Notes: generated by a model not told the origin, from the sequence alone. A stretch of 45,172 nt of DNA from Desulfurellaceae bacterium (GCA_021296095.1 JAGWBB010000026.1:1-45172); one strand, 5' to 3'; numbered from the stretch's first letter, positions 8,159 to 17,618 are shown. Made by a program: numbers and translations.

Positions 8159-8225
8159 CCGCTGAACGCTGCGCACACAGGGCGACCACCGGGGGCGTCC
8201 CACGTGGAGAGCTGGGAGTGAACGC

Positions 8226-9569
8226 ATGGCTGAGACCCGCGAGCAGACCCGACATGTCGTCCGTGATGTGTACGACTTTATCGGTGAACACCTGTACCTG
8301 AACCGTCCCGACCTGGACCTCGGCGGAGAAAAACTGAACTCGACCCTGCTGTTCAGTCTGCTGACCGCGCTGCTGGGTGGCAAAGCCCTCATCATCGGTG
8401 AGCCGGGTCTGGGCAAGACCACCTCGGCCGAATACATCGCCTCGCTGTTGTACCGCATCCCACTCGGCGTCATCTGGGGCAGCCAGGTCGCCGGCCACCC
8501 CGAACAGACCGAAGAGAAAATCATCGGTCGGCCCAATCTGGGCAAGCTCAACCAGGGCGAAGAGCATGTGGTGTGGAGCAATTTCGCCCAGTTGCCGGTC
8601 AAGATCATTGACGAGATCAACCGCCTGCCCGAGACCAAACAGAGCCTGATTCTCGACGGTGTTGACCGCGGCAACTGGGAGTACCTGAACCAGTTCCTGC
8701 TCCACGACGAGTACTGCCTGTTTGCCACCGCCAACTACCAGGACCCCGGCACCCATCCCCTGATCCCGCCCCTGCTCGACCGCTTTGACGTGATGATCGA
8801 GTCCAAACATCCGGGCGCCAACCTGGCCTTTTTCATCGGCCAACAGGAGAACAAAGAAGACCTGCTGCGCAATCCCGCGCAGGAGCAGGACTTTTACGCC
8901 GTGCTGGGCGACGACCAGGTGTCGGCCGGCCAGGACGCCCGGCTGGAAGACGCCTGTCAGCGTTTTGCCGAGTGGTTGTCCGACCGCCACGGTCTGACCA
9001 CCTTCGGCAAGGCCGAGCGCCAGGCGGTACGGGAAGACATTGCCGGCATCGGCTTCAGCCAGGACGCCAGCGCCTTTGCCCGGACGGCCCTGGCCGAGTT
9101 TTCGTTCTGCTGTTTATACGGCCAAAAACGCTCGAACGAAGAGTGTCCCGAGGGCTGCCACTACACCGGCTATCTGTGCTACCAGGTCCAGAACTGCGCC
9201 TCAAACCGGCTGCCGATTTCCCTGCGCCGCTACGCCCAGGCGCTGGTCTGGTTTCTGGGCGCCGAGCAGGTCGAGGCCGAACACGTGCGCTGGGTGCTGC
9301 CCTTTATTCTCGCCCACCGCACCCAGTGGCGAGACGCCTATGTCGCCGCCCGGGAGCGCGAGTCCCGCCGCGACCCCCTGCCGCTGCATCTGGCCAAACA
9401 GGCCACGGCCGAGAGCTGGCGGCGCTTTGCCGAGCAGCGCGAAGACATCATGGGCGCGCTGGCGGTCGCAGCCCGCATTCTGGCCGGCGAGGACGTGCAG
9501 CCGAGCCAGGGCGACCATCCGATCTTTGCCGAGATTCAGCGCGACCTGGGAATCGAGACGGCATGGTAA
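8226..9569 (+). CDS. MoxR-like AAA+ ATPase with cysteine-rich insertion
   Basis: 447 residues. Walker A is GEPGLGKT (58-65) and Walker B is IIDE (127-130), followed by INRLPETKQ. The sensor-type segment FATANYQDPGTHPLIPPLLDRFDV (165-189) is typical of MoxR ATPases, which work with VWA proteins to remodel or metallate client enzymes. The C-terminal half is longer than usual and holds six cysteines (295, 296, 307, 311, 318, 324) with a His at 312 in about 30 residues. This could be a zinc or Fe-S site and is not a standard MoxR feature that I know. The ATG follows GGGAGTG. Its stop overlaps the next gene's start (ATG at 9563), and the third gene encodes a VWA protein, the usual MoxR partner. 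The client is unknown. Confidence 0.88.
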   Translation: MAETREQTRHVVRDVYDFIGEHLYLNRPDLDLGGEKLNSTLLFSLLTALLGGKALIIGEPGLGKTTSAEYIASLLYRIPLGVIWGSQVAGHPEQTEEKIIGRPNLGKLNQGEEHVVWSNFAQLPVKIIDEINRLPETKQSLILDGVDRGNWEYLNQFLLHDEYCLFATANYQDPGTHPLIPPLLDRFDVMIESKHPGANLAFFIGQQENKEDLLRNPAQEQDFYAVLGDDQVSAGQDARLEDACQRFAEWLSDRHGLTTFGKAERQAVREDIAGIGFSQDASAFARTALAEFSFCCLYGQKRSNEECPEGCHYTGYLCYQVQNCASNRLPISLRRYAQALVWFLGAEQVEAEHVRWVLPFILAHRTQWRDAYVAARERESRRDPLPLHLAKQATAESWRRFAEQREDIMGALAVAARILAGEDVQPSQGDHPIFAEIQRDLGIETAW

Positions 9570-10354
9570 ACCCGTTTGCCGAGTTCCAGACCTATCGGCC
9601 GTGCCAGCGCAGCCTGCCGCTCGACCGCATCATCGCCGTCCGGGACGCGATTCTGGAACAGCTGGTGGGCAGCTATACGGCCTATATCGACCAGACCGAG
9701 CTGGACTGGGAGCAGCTGCCCGACCCCCGGCCGGTTGAACGCGCCTATCAGAGCGCGCTGCGTCACGTGGCCGGCTTGACGTACAACCACGACGACATCG
9801 AGGACTTCTGTTTCAGCCTGGAACAGCTCCACACACCGGCGGCCGCCCACAATCTGCCGGACGACTCACCCAGTCTGTGGGGCCTGTCCGGCCTGTACCT
9901 GTCGGCCCTGTGCAACCAGACCGCCAGCCGCCAGGTCCAGCTGCGCCTGCAGTGGATGCCGGCCCGGGTGCATCTGCTGGGCTATCAACTCCCCGCCGGC
10001 AAGCGTCTGGACATCGAGGGTCTGTGTGGCGACTTCCTGGGCATGGCGCTGGCCGGCGGAGAAATCAGCTTGCAGGGCAGCGCCTTTCATGGCGTCGGGT
10101 TTGCGTTGCAGCGGGGCAAGATAGTGATCTCCGATAACGCCGGCGAAGATGTCGGCCAGGACATGATCGGCGGAGAGATCCACGTCCTTGGCGGCCGGAT
10201 TCGGGGCGTCGGTCGGGTGCGGGGCGGCAGCGTTTATCTGGGCCAGCGGCGGATCGCTCTGGCCGAGTCGAGCGAGCAAAAAGAGAGCGGTGCTGACCAA
10301 TCCCCGGGCAAGAAGACAGCACCGCTCTCTTTCAAGGAGCGGGCGGACGCATGA
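9563..10354 (+). CDS. GXGXG-motif beta-helix protein (FwdC / GltB C-terminal-like)
   Basis: 263 residues, starting at ATG 9563 inside the last codons of the ATPase gene (7-nt overlap). The N-terminal 150 residues match nothing I recognise. Residues about 160-232 form successive Gly-rich turns, e.g. GSAFHGVGFALQRGKIVI, NAGEDVGQDMIGGEIHVLGG and GVGRVRGGSVYLG. This is the repeating GxxxGxxMxGGxIxVxG pattern of the right-handed beta-helix in formylmethanofuran dehydrogenase subunit C and glutamate synthase C-termini. In those enzymes the domain is structural and channels or scaffolds cofactor subunits. Here it stands alone between an AAA+ ATPase and a VWA protein. The last 25 residues are encoded by a perfect inverted repeat and are probably unstructured. 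Role unknown; a client or scaffold of the ATPase-VWA pair is inferred. Confidence 0.7.
   Translation: MVNPFAEFQTYRPCQRSLPLDRIIAVRDAILEQLVGSYTAYIDQTELDWEQLPDPRPVERAYQSALRHVAGLTYNHDDIEDFCFSLEQLHTPAAAHNLPDDSPSLWGLSGLYLSALCNQTASRQVQLRLQWMPARVHLLGYQLPAGKRLDIEGLCGDFLGMALAGGEISLQGSAFHGVGFALQRGKIVISDNAGEDVGQDMIGGEIHVLGGRIRGVGRVRGGSVYLGQRRIALAESSEQKESGADQSPGKKTAPLSFKERADA
10280..10332 (+). promoter_or_regulatory. Perfect 16-bp hairpin overlapping the GXGXG gene end, just upstream of the VWA gene
   Basis: Arms AAAGAGAGCGGTGCTG (10280-10295) and CAGCACCGCTCTCTTT (10317-10332) pair perfectly across a 21-nt loop. The AAGGAG ribosome-binding site of the VWA gene begins two bases later and its ATG is at 10351. 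The stem lies within coding sequence, followed by only three T's, so it is more likely a translational or mRNA-stability element, or an inserted mini-repeat, than a full terminator. Confidence 0.75.
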
Positions 10355-11931
10355 ACCTCCAGGCGGTACTGGCCGAGGTCTGGCCCCGAGCCCGGCGCAA
10401 ACATTTTTTTCCCGAGCTGCCCCAGCCCCAGATGACCGACGGACTCAGCCAGGAGGCGGTGGATATCCGCCAGCGGCAGATTATTCTCAACCCCAGCTTT
10501 TGCCAGCAGCTGGCCGAGCATCTGCCTATCGCCGAGGTGATCGAAGCCCTGCTCGACCACGGCATTGCCCACTACACCCGCTGCCCGTGGGACTTTGCCA
10601 CCCAGCTGCGCCTGTACGCGGCCGCCAAAAGCGAACTCGGTCGGCGCGATTACGCCCAGCGGGCGACCGATATTTTCATCGACGTGGTGACCAACACCCA
10701 CTGTGTGAAAGACTTTGAGACCGCCCTGCCCCAGGTGTATCGCCACCTCCAACACCTCAGCGGCCGGCCGCTCGACCGGCTGATGACCGCCCTCTATAGT
10801 CTGATCTGGGGCATGGATCTGGAGGCCAGCGGCCCTGAGCCGCTGCTGCGCCGCCTGGCCCGGATTCCGTATCTGGACCGCCGCCGCTGGGAAGAGAGCA
10901 TGCGGCGGTTTTGCCGGCTGATTCATCCGGTTCTCGACCAGGAACTCCAGCACTCCGAGATTCTGCCCACCGCCCTGCTCGGTCGCCACGGCCTGTCGCA
11001 GCACTCCCACAACGAGGTCGAACGCGGCCTGCGGGCGTTTGCCCTGCACGTCGATAACCCGCGCGAATTCCGTACCACGATTGCCGATTTCGACGAAGAG
11101 CTGGTCGCCCAGGGGCATGCCGAAGAGCAGGAGGGCATGGGCCGGGGGCGTGGCGAACAGATTGACACCGGCCTGCTGTACTACATGAAGCTGACCGAGC
11201 AGTACCAGCTGCCGGTGTCCGAGGCGCCGCTGCACAAGAGCAGTTCCTCAGACCCGTATATGCATACCCCGTGGGAGCTGGGCAAGCCGATTCAGGACCT
11301 GGACGTGTGGACCAGCTTTGGCAAGATCTTCCCCGGTCTGTCTCAGGCCTGGTTGTACCAGAACGGTCTGATCTACGGCCGACGGGAGGGCGTGCCGGAC
11401 TGCATCATCATTCTGGACTCCTCGGGCAGCATGGCCAACCCGCGCTATCTGTTGAGTCACGCGATTCTGGGCGCGGGCTGCGCGGCCGACGCCTACCTGC
11501 GCGCCGGCGCCCAGGTGGCGGTCTACAACTTCAGCGACGTGCCGGCCGGCGACAAACTGTTGCTCGACTTCAGTAACGAGCGCAGACAGGTCTATCAGGC
11601 TCTGTGCCGCTATTTTGGTGGGGGCACGGTCTTTTCGTTTGAAGAACTCGACGAGTTGCTGCGGCTGGTTGAACACGACATGCCGGACATCTTTTTTATT
11701 ACCGACATGCAGATTCCCAATCTGCAAAGCTTGATCGACTATCTGTCGGAACTGACCGGCCGGATCACCGTCGTGCATATCGGCGACACCGACTCGGCCG
11801 CCATCTTCAAGAAAGAAACCGCCCGCTGGAAAAACGCCCAGGTGTTTTCCGTCCAGCGCCGGGAAGACATCCCGCATATTGTCCTGGGTCAGGTCAAAAC
11901 CTATCTGGGCTACAGCCAGGCCAATCAGTAG
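10351..11931 (+). CDS. VWA-domain protein (MoxR partner)
   Basis: 526 residues; ATG overlaps the previous stop as ATGA. The N-terminal half is helical and includes EVIEALLDHGIAHY (about 62-75) with an H-x3-H pair (His70, His74), where DUF2201-type VWA proteins have a metallopeptidase-like motif; a full HExxH is absent. The C-terminal von Willebrand A domain (about 350-515) has an intact MIDAS motif DSSGSM (356-361), a conserved Thr in GGGTVF, and Asp in FFITDMQIP. VWA proteins paired with MoxR ATPases act as adaptors in enzyme maturation or metal insertion. Three overlapping frames in one operon argue that the products form one complex. The 3' end overlaps the end of the convergent nuoN by 7 bp (stops 11929-11931 and 11925-11927). 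Confidence 0.85.
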   Translation: MNLQAVLAEVWPRARRKHFFPELPQPQMTDGLSQEAVDIRQRQIILNPSFCQQLAEHLPIAEVIEALLDHGIAHYTRCPWDFATQLRLYAAAKSELGRRDYAQRATDIFIDVVTNTHCVKDFETALPQVYRHLQHLSGRPLDRLMTALYSLIWGMDLEASGPEPLLRRLARIPYLDRRRWEESMRRFCRLIHPVLDQELQHSEILPTALLGRHGLSQHSHNEVERGLRAFALHVDNPREFRTTIADFDEELVAQGHAEEQEGMGRGRGEQIDTGLLYYMKLTEQYQLPVSEAPLHKSSSSDPYMHTPWELGKPIQDLDVWTSFGKIFPGLSQAWLYQNGLIYGRREGVPDCIIILDSSGSMANPRYLLSHAILGAGCAADAYLRAGAQVAVYNFSDVPAGDKLLLDFSNERRQVYQALCRYFGGGTVFSFEELDELLRLVEHDMPDIFFITDMQIPNLQSLIDYLSELTGRITVVHIGDTDSAAIFKKETARWKNAQVFSVQRREDIPHIVLGQVKTYLGYSQANQ

Positions 11932-13357
11932 CGGTCCCGGCCCAGGGACAGGAAGGATTCGCGGGCGATCGAGATTGAGGCCGAGGGAAAGAGCCCGAGC
12001 AGGACCGTGCCGGCGGCAGCAATGATGATCGCCGCGCTCAGGGCCGGCCGGAGGGCGGCAATCTCGAACGCGGCGTCGCCCTCTTCCATATACATGGTGA
12101 CGATCACCCGGATGTAGTAGTAGGCCGAGACCGCGCTGTTCAGCACACCGATGACCGCCAGACCAATATAGCCGGCCTCGACCGCCGCGCTGAAGACATA
12201 AAATTTGCCGGTAAAGCCGACCAGCGGCGGGACGCCGGTCAGCGACAGCATGAAAATCGCCATGGCCATGCCCAGGGATAATCGCGCAGCTCTTCATTGG
12301 GTTGGTCCTGACGATTGAGGCTCAGCACCACCCCGAAGGCGCCCAGGTTCATGAAGCCGTAGGCGACCAGATAATACATCATGGCCGCGCCGCCCAGCTC
12401 TTTGCCGGCCACCATGGCGACCAGCACATAGCCGGCGTGGGCCACGCTCGAATAGGCCAGCATGCGCTTGATGTTGGTCTGGACCAGGGCCGTCAGGTTG
12501 CCGACCGTCATCGTCAGCACGGCAATCACCCACACCACGCCCTGCCACTCGGCATGGACCGCCGCCAGCGCGTACAAAAAGACCCGGGCAAAGGCGGCAA
12601 AGGCCGCAGCTTTCACCCCCACCGCCATGAAGGCGGTGATCGTGGTTGGCGAGCCCTCATACACGTCCGGCGTCCAGACGTGGAAGGGCGCGGCGGCAAC
12701 CTTGAAGCCAAAGCCGACCAGCAACAGCCCCATGCCGACCAGCAACAGGGTCGAGGACCCCTGGGCCGCCACCTGCTCGGCAATCACGGCCAGCTGCAAG
12801 CTGCCCGTAACCCCATAAATCAGGGCCATGCCGTACAGCAGAAAACCGCTGGCAAACGCACCGAGCAGAAAGTATTTCAGCGCAGCCTCATTTGAAGCCA
12901 GACGCTGATGCCAGATCCCGGCCAGCACATAGACCGCAATCGACATGGTCTCCAGACCCAGAAAAATCGTAATCAGGTCGGTTGCCGCTGCCATCAGCAC
13001 CATACCGACCGCAGCAAACAGCAGCAGGGCGTAATACTCCCCCTGGCGGATCTTGGTCAGGTCCAGATAGCTGCCCGACATCAGCACGGTCAGCACCCCG
13101 GCCAGACAGAAGATGCCGTTAAAAAACAGGGCGTAGGAGTCGAGAGCCAGGGGACCCGACGCATCGGCCTGGCCCCACAGCCCAAACGACACCACACCGG
13201 TGACCACAAAGCCGCTGATGGTCAGCCATACCAGGTGGGGACGGTCTTCCTCCTGAATCCACAGATCCCAGAACAGGACCAGAATCGCGGTCAGGACCAG
13301 CAGCCCGGACGGCACAACGGACAGCCAGTTGATGTCCGGCGGGGGAATCGGCGTCAT
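11925..13357 (-). pseudogene. nuoN: NADH-quinone oxidoreductase subunit N, frameshifted by a short internal deletion
   Basis: Membrane-arm antiporter-like subunit of complex I. The first frame (ATG at 13357) runs from MTPIPPPDINWL through the conserved helices to NEELRDY. At about 12270-12280 the sequence jumps to PWAWPWRFSCC and stops, while another frame continues as LGMAMAIFMLSLTGVPPLVGF to the end (...SLGRDRY). Intact NuoN has some ten further residues between ELxDY and the MAxxMFSLAGxP helix, so a short segment (3n+1 nt) seems lost. The span of 1433 nt is not a multiple of three. Start overlaps the nuoM stop as ATGA. Since nuoN is needed for complex I, an assembly or sequencing error is a real alternative to genuine loss. 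Confidence 0.85.
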
Positions 13358-14928
13358 GGCAGGGGCACCCCCTGCGGCTGTTCTTTGACAGCCAGATGTT
13401 GAACAGACAGGCGTTGAACAGACAGCGCCGAGGATCGCTCCTCGTGCAGGGCAGCAGTCACATGTTCCATGCGGGCCAGGGTCGCCTCAACCGACTTTTC
13501 CATGCGGCTCAGGAACGGCCGGGGGTACAGGCCCATGAACAGCATCAGGGCCAGTAGCGGGGCAAAGATCAGCACATGTCTGCGGTCGAGGTCTTTCAGG
13601 TCGCTGTTGGCCGCATTCGTGACCGGCCCGAACATGACCCGTTGAAACATCCACAGCATGTACACCGCGCCCAGCACGATGCCGGACACGGCAATCGTGC
13701 CGAACAGCGGGCTGGCCTTGAACACCCCGAGCAGAATCAGAAACTCGCCCACAAAGCCGTTGAGACCGGGCAGACCGATCGAGGACAGCATCACAAACAG
13801 AAAGACCGAGGCGTAGATCGGCACCTGCTTCCACAGCCCGCCATACTCGCTGATCAGCCGCGTGTGGCGCTGTTCGTAGACCACGCCGACCAGCAGAAAC
13901 AGGGCGCCGGTGGACAGGCCGTGGCCCAGCATCTGGTAGATGGCGCCCTCGGTAGCCTGGACGTTAAAGGCAAACAGGCCCAGGACGACAAAGCCCAGGT
14001 GACTGACCGAGGAGTAGGCGACCAGCTTCTTCAGATCCGGCTGGACCATGGCCACCAGCGCGCCGTAGATAATGCCGATCACGGCCAAGGCCATGATCAG
14101 CGGGGCCGCCTCTATGGCCGCAGCGGGAAACAGCGGCAGGGCAAAACGCACAAACCCGTAGGTACCCATCTTCAGCAGCACCCCGGCCAGGATGACCGAA
14201 CCACCGGTCGGTGCCTCAACGTGGGCGTCGGGCAGCCAGGTATGAAACGGAAACAGCGGCACCTTGATTGCAAACGACAGGGCAAAGGCGGCGAACAACC
14301 AGCGCTGGGCGTCAAGCGGAATGACCAGCTGGTACAACTGCAACAGATCGAAGGTTACCATCCCCTGCTGGCTGTGGTGCAGATAGGCCACATACAGGAT
14401 CGCCACCAGCATCAGCAGGCTGCCGACCATGGTGTACAGCAGAAATTTGAGGGCCGCATAAATGCGGCGTGGCCCACCCCAGATGCCGATCAGGAAATAC
14501 ATCGGGATCAGCATGACCTCCCAGAACACGTAGAACAGGAACAGGTCAACGGCCACAAAAGTGCCCAGCATGCCGGTCTCCAGGAGCAGGAAAAAGAACT
14601 GATACTCCTTGACCCGGTGCCGCACATCGCCCCAGCTGGCCAGCAGCACCAGCGGGGTCAGCAAGCTGGTCAGCAGCACCAGAAACAGACTGATGCCGTC
14701 CACCCCGACGTAGTACTGGATGCCGAAATCCTCAATCCAGGTGTAGCGCTCGACAAACTGGAAGTCGGCCGTCTGGCTGTCGAAACCGGCCAATACGCCC
14801 AGCGACACGACAAAGGTCAGCAACGCCGTGGCCAGCCCTGCATAGCGAATCCTGGTCTCCTGCTCCTTGGGCACAAAGAGCACATACAGGGCGCCCAGCA
14901 CGGGCAGAAAGACGAGCAGGCTTACCAT
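13354..14928 (-). CDS. nuoM: NADH-quinone oxidoreductase subunit M
   Basis: 524 residues with about 14 membrane helices; antiporter-like, proton-pumping subunit of the complex I membrane arm. Seen: the conserved Glu in FYVFWEVMLIPMYFLIGIWGG and the hallmark FPFHTWLPDAHVEAPT, then GGSVILAGVLLKMGTYG. I chose the ATG at 14926-14928 (MVSLLVFLPVLGA), which overlaps the last two codons of nuoL, over an upstream in-frame ATG that would add 25 non-hydrophobic residues inside nuoL. The C-terminal tail past the last helix is long and repetitive (SVQRLSVQHLAV) and seems specific to this genome. Part of the nuo operon; the stop overlaps the nuoN start. Confidence 0.95.
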   Translation of the reverse strand: MVSLLVFLPVLGALYVLFVPKEQETRIRYAGLATALLTFVVSLGVLAGFDSQTADFQFVERYTWIEDFGIQYYVGVDGISLFLVLLTSLLTPLVLLASWGDVRHRVKEYQFFFLLLETGMLGTFVAVDLFLFYVFWEVMLIPMYFLIGIWGGPRRIYAALKFLLYTMVGSLLMLVAILYVAYLHHSQQGMVTFDLLQLYQLVIPLDAQRWLFAAFALSFAIKVPLFPFHTWLPDAHVEAPTGGSVILAGVLLKMGTYGFVRFALPLFPAAAIEAAPLIMALAVIGIIYGALVAMVQPDLKKLVAYSSVSHLGFVVLGLFAFNVQATEGAIYQMLGHGLSTGALFLLVGVVYEQRHTRLISEYGGLWKQVPIYASVFLFVMLSSIGLPGLNGFVGEFLILLGVFKASPLFGTIAVSGIVLGAVYMLWMFQRVMFGPVTNAANSDLKDLDRRHVLIFAPLLALMLFMGLYPRPFLSRMEKSVEATLARMEHVTAALHEERSSALSVQRLSVQHLAVKEQPQGVPLP

Positions 14929-16799
14929 AGGTAATACCCCAGAATGAGCATGGCTCCGGCCAGAAACGATAAGGCGTAGGTCTGGACATTGCCGGTCTGC
15001 CACAGGCGCAGGGCCGAGCCGCTGGCGTCGGCCGTCTGGGCCGTGCCGTTCACCAGCCGATCAATCACCTGGGTGTCCCACACCTGCCACAGCCACTGCG
15101 AGGCGCTCAGAACCGGCCGCACGAAAACGGCCTGATAGATTTCGTCGATATAGTACTTGTTCAGCAGCAGCCCGTGCAGACCGGCCAGCTGCTGGCTCAG
15201 CCGGGCGGCCCGGCTCGGCTCGCGTACATACAAGACATACGCCAGCCAGATGCCGGCCAGGCCGACCAGCGTCGGCAGATACCTGATGACAAACGACACA
15301 TGCGCGGGCTGGTGCGCAAACACCGCCTCCAGGAAATGGGGCACCGAGAAGTAGCCGCCAATGATTGACAGCCCGGCCAGCACAATCAGCGGGCCGGTCA
15401 TGACCGACGGCGACTCGTGGATATGGTGGGCCACCTCGGGCTCGGCCCGGGTCTCACCCCAGAAGGTCACGAACAGCAGCCGGAACATGTAAAACGCGGT
15501 CAGACCGGCCCCCAGGGTACCCAGCAGCCACAGCCCGAGCGAGCCGTGGGGGGCGGCGTAGGCTTCTTCCAGGATCAGGTCTTTGCTGAAAAACCCGGAC
15601 AGCAGGGGCACCCCGGCAATGGCCAGACAGCCGACCGCAAAGGTCCAGTAGGTGGTCGGCATGGTGTGGCGCAGCCCGCCCATCTTGTTGATATCCTGCT
15701 CGTCGCTCATGCCGTGGATGACGCTGCCGGCGCCCAGGAACAGCAGGGCCTTGAAAAAGGCGTGGGTCATCAGGTGAAACACCGCCGCGCCGTAGGCGCC
15801 AACCCCCAGGCCCAGGAACATATAGCCCAGCTGGCTGACGGTCGAATAGGCCAGGACTTTCTTGATATCGGTCTGGACCAGGGCAATCGTGGCCGCAAAC
15901 AGGGCTGTCCCGGCCCCGATATAGGCGACCAGGGCCAGCGCAACGGGCGACAGCGCGTACAGGAAGTGCAGGCGGGCGATCAGGTAAATGCCGGCCGTGA
16001 CCATGGTCGCGGCGTGGATCAGGGCGCTGACCGGGGTCGGCCCGGCCATGGCGTCGGGCAGCCACACATAGAGCGGAATCTGGGCCGACTTTCCGGTCGC
16101 GCCAATAAACAACAGCACGCACACCGCCGTCACCGTGCCGACCGACAGCAGCGAGGCGTTGGCCTGAATATCGGTGAACGACAGGCTCCACACCCCGTGC
16201 GCCCCCAGACCCCAGAACAGCACAAACAGCCCCAGCAGAAAGCCGGCATCCCCGATCCGGTTGACAATAAACGCCTTCTTGCCGGCGCTGGCCTTCTCAT
16301 CGTCGGTGTACCAGAAGCCGATCAGCAGGTAGGAACACAGCCCCACCCCTTCCCAGCCGACAAACAGCAGCAGCAGGTTCTCGGCCATGACCAGCACCAG
16401 CATGGCGGCCGTAAATAGGTTGAGATAGGCAAAATAGCGCGCCACGTCCGCGTCCTCGGCCATGTAGCCGACCGAGTAGACGTGGATCAAAAAGCCGACC
16501 CCGGTGATGACCAGGATCATGACCGCCGACAACGCATCGACCCGCAGGGCAAAGTCGACGTGCAGCTCTCCAGCCGTAATCCACGGAAACATCCGGTCAA
16601 CCAGCGCCCCGCCGTCGGGCAGCTGAAAAAAGGCTGACACGGCCAGCAGAAACGCGGCCAGGACCACACCCGGGCCAATAGCGTTGACCGCCCCGCGGCC
16701 CGCCCGGGCACCGTAAAACACGTGGAACACCACCCCCAGCAGGGGCAGCAGGATGATAAACCGCAGGTACGGAAGCGGAACGCTCAGCGCCTCGTGCAT
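14922..16799 (-). CDS. nuoL: NADH-quinone oxidoreductase subunit L
   Basis: 625 residues, the normal NuoL length; distal antiporter-like subunit with the long lateral helix. Seen: FVGWEGVGLCSYLLIGFWY, which holds the key Glu; GKSAQIPLYVWLPDAMAGPT, then PVSALIHAATMVTAG; STVSQLGYMFLGLG; and the C-terminal amphipathic and anchoring helices. ATG at 16797-16799; nuoK ends 4 bp upstream. It overlaps nuoM by 7 nt at its end. No anomalies seen. Confidence 0.95.
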   Translation of the reverse strand: MHEALSVPLPYLRFIILLPLLGVVFHVFYGARAGRGAVNAIGPGVVLAAFLLAVSAFFQLPDGGALVDRMFPWITAGELHVDFALRVDALSAVMILVITGVGFLIHVYSVGYMAEDADVARYFAYLNLFTAAMLVLVMAENLLLLFVGWEGVGLCSYLLIGFWYTDDEKASAGKKAFIVNRIGDAGFLLGLFVLFWGLGAHGVWSLSFTDIQANASLLSVGTVTAVCVLLFIGATGKSAQIPLYVWLPDAMAGPTPVSALIHAATMVTAGIYLIARLHFLYALSPVALALVAYIGAGTALFAATIALVQTDIKKVLAYSTVSQLGYMFLGLGVGAYGAAVFHLMTHAFFKALLFLGAGSVIHGMSDEQDINKMGGLRHTMPTTYWTFAVGCLAIAGVPLLSGFFSKDLILEEAYAAPHGSLGLWLLGTLGAGLTAFYMFRLLFVTFWGETRAEPEVAHHIHESPSVMTGPLIVLAGLSIIGGYFSVPHFLEAVFAHQPAHVSFVIRYLPTLVGLAGIWLAYVLYVREPSRAARLSQQLAGLHGLLLNKYYIDEIYQAVFVRPVLSASQWLWQVWDTQVIDRLVNGTAQTADASGSALRLWQTGNVQTYALSFLAGAMLILGYYLW

Positions 16800-16803
16800 A
16801 GCC

Positions 16804-17106
16804 TCACCACCGGAGCAGGGTCAGTTCATCCGCATTGACCGTCTCTTTGCCGCGGAACACGAGCAGCACAATCGCCAGCCCGACCGCCGCCTCGGCCGCC
16901 GCCACGGCCATGACGAAAAAGACGCTCAGCTGGCCGTCCATGGAACCCAGCTGGCGGGCAAAGGCGACAAAGGACAGGTTGACCGCGTTGAGCATGAGTT
17001 CGATCGACATGAAGATGATGATCGCGTTGCGGCGCACCAGGACACCCATCACACCAATGGTGAACAGGATGGCGCTGAGGATGAGGTGATAACTGAGGGG
17101 AACCAT
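16804..17106 (-). CDS. nuoK: NADH-quinone oxidoreductase subunit K
   Basis: 100 residues, three membrane helices, standard NuoK size. The two conserved membrane glutamates of the E-channel are visible in [15 protein letters not shown] (helix 2) and [14 protein letters not shown] (helix 3). ATG at 17104-17106. It follows nuoJ by 17 bp and precedes nuoL by 4 bp. Confidence 0.95.
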   Translation of the reverse strand: MVPLSYHLILSAILFTIGVMGVLVRRNAIIIFMSIELMLNAVNLSFVAFARQLGSMDGQLSVFFVMAVAAAEAAVGLAIVLLVFRGKETVNADELTLLRW

Positions 17107-17123
17107 GGGTTTCGCTTTCAGCC

Positions 17124-17615
17124 TCAGGTCTGGCGCTGGGCCAGGACCACCGCGCCGACCACGGCCACCAGGAGCAACACCGAGGTCACTTCAAACGGAA
17201 TTAGGAAATCGGTGAACAGCCGCTCGCTCAGCCCGACCACCGTACCGAATCCTTCCGGCAGTTCGGCCGTTTCCTGGGTCGGCGCCCGGCCGAGCAGCAC
17301 CACCAGCTCGACGATCAGGACCGCCCCGCCGCCCAGGGCGACTCGACTCAGCCCCCGGCCCAGGCTGGGCTGGGGGTCGGTCTGGAGGTTGAGCAGCATA
17401 ATCACAAACAGAAACAAGACCATCACCGCCCCGGCATACACAATGATCTGCAGCACGGCCACCATATGGGCCTCCAGAAACAGATAGTAGACCGCCAGCA
17501 GAAACAGGGTCAGGACCAGAAACAGGGCGCTGTAGACCGGGTTGGGGTGCAACACCACCAGGCCGGCGACAAGGACCAGCGGAACGGCCAGGGCAAAAAA
17601 CGTGATCGGGTCCAT
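17124..17615 (-). CDS. nuoJ: NADH-quinone oxidoreductase subunit J
   Basis: 163 residues with five membrane helices; complex I membrane-arm subunit with the flexible helix 3. The conserved [20 protein letters not shown] and [14 protein letters not shown] stretch is present (Tyr and Gly of the pi-bulge helix). ATG at 17613-17615, 3 bp after the nuoH stop, so nuoH and nuoJ are translationally close. nuoI, which usually lies between H and J, is absent. Confidence 0.95.
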   Translation of the reverse strand: MDPITFFALAVPLVLVAGLVVLHPNPVYSALFLVLTLFLLAVYYLFLEAHMVAVLQIIVYAGAVMVLFLFVIMLLNLQTDPQPSLGRGLSRVALGGGAVLIVELVVLLGRAPTQETAELPEGFGTVVGLSERLFTDFLIPFEVTSVLLLVAVVGAVVLAQRQT

Positions 17616-17618
17616 ACG

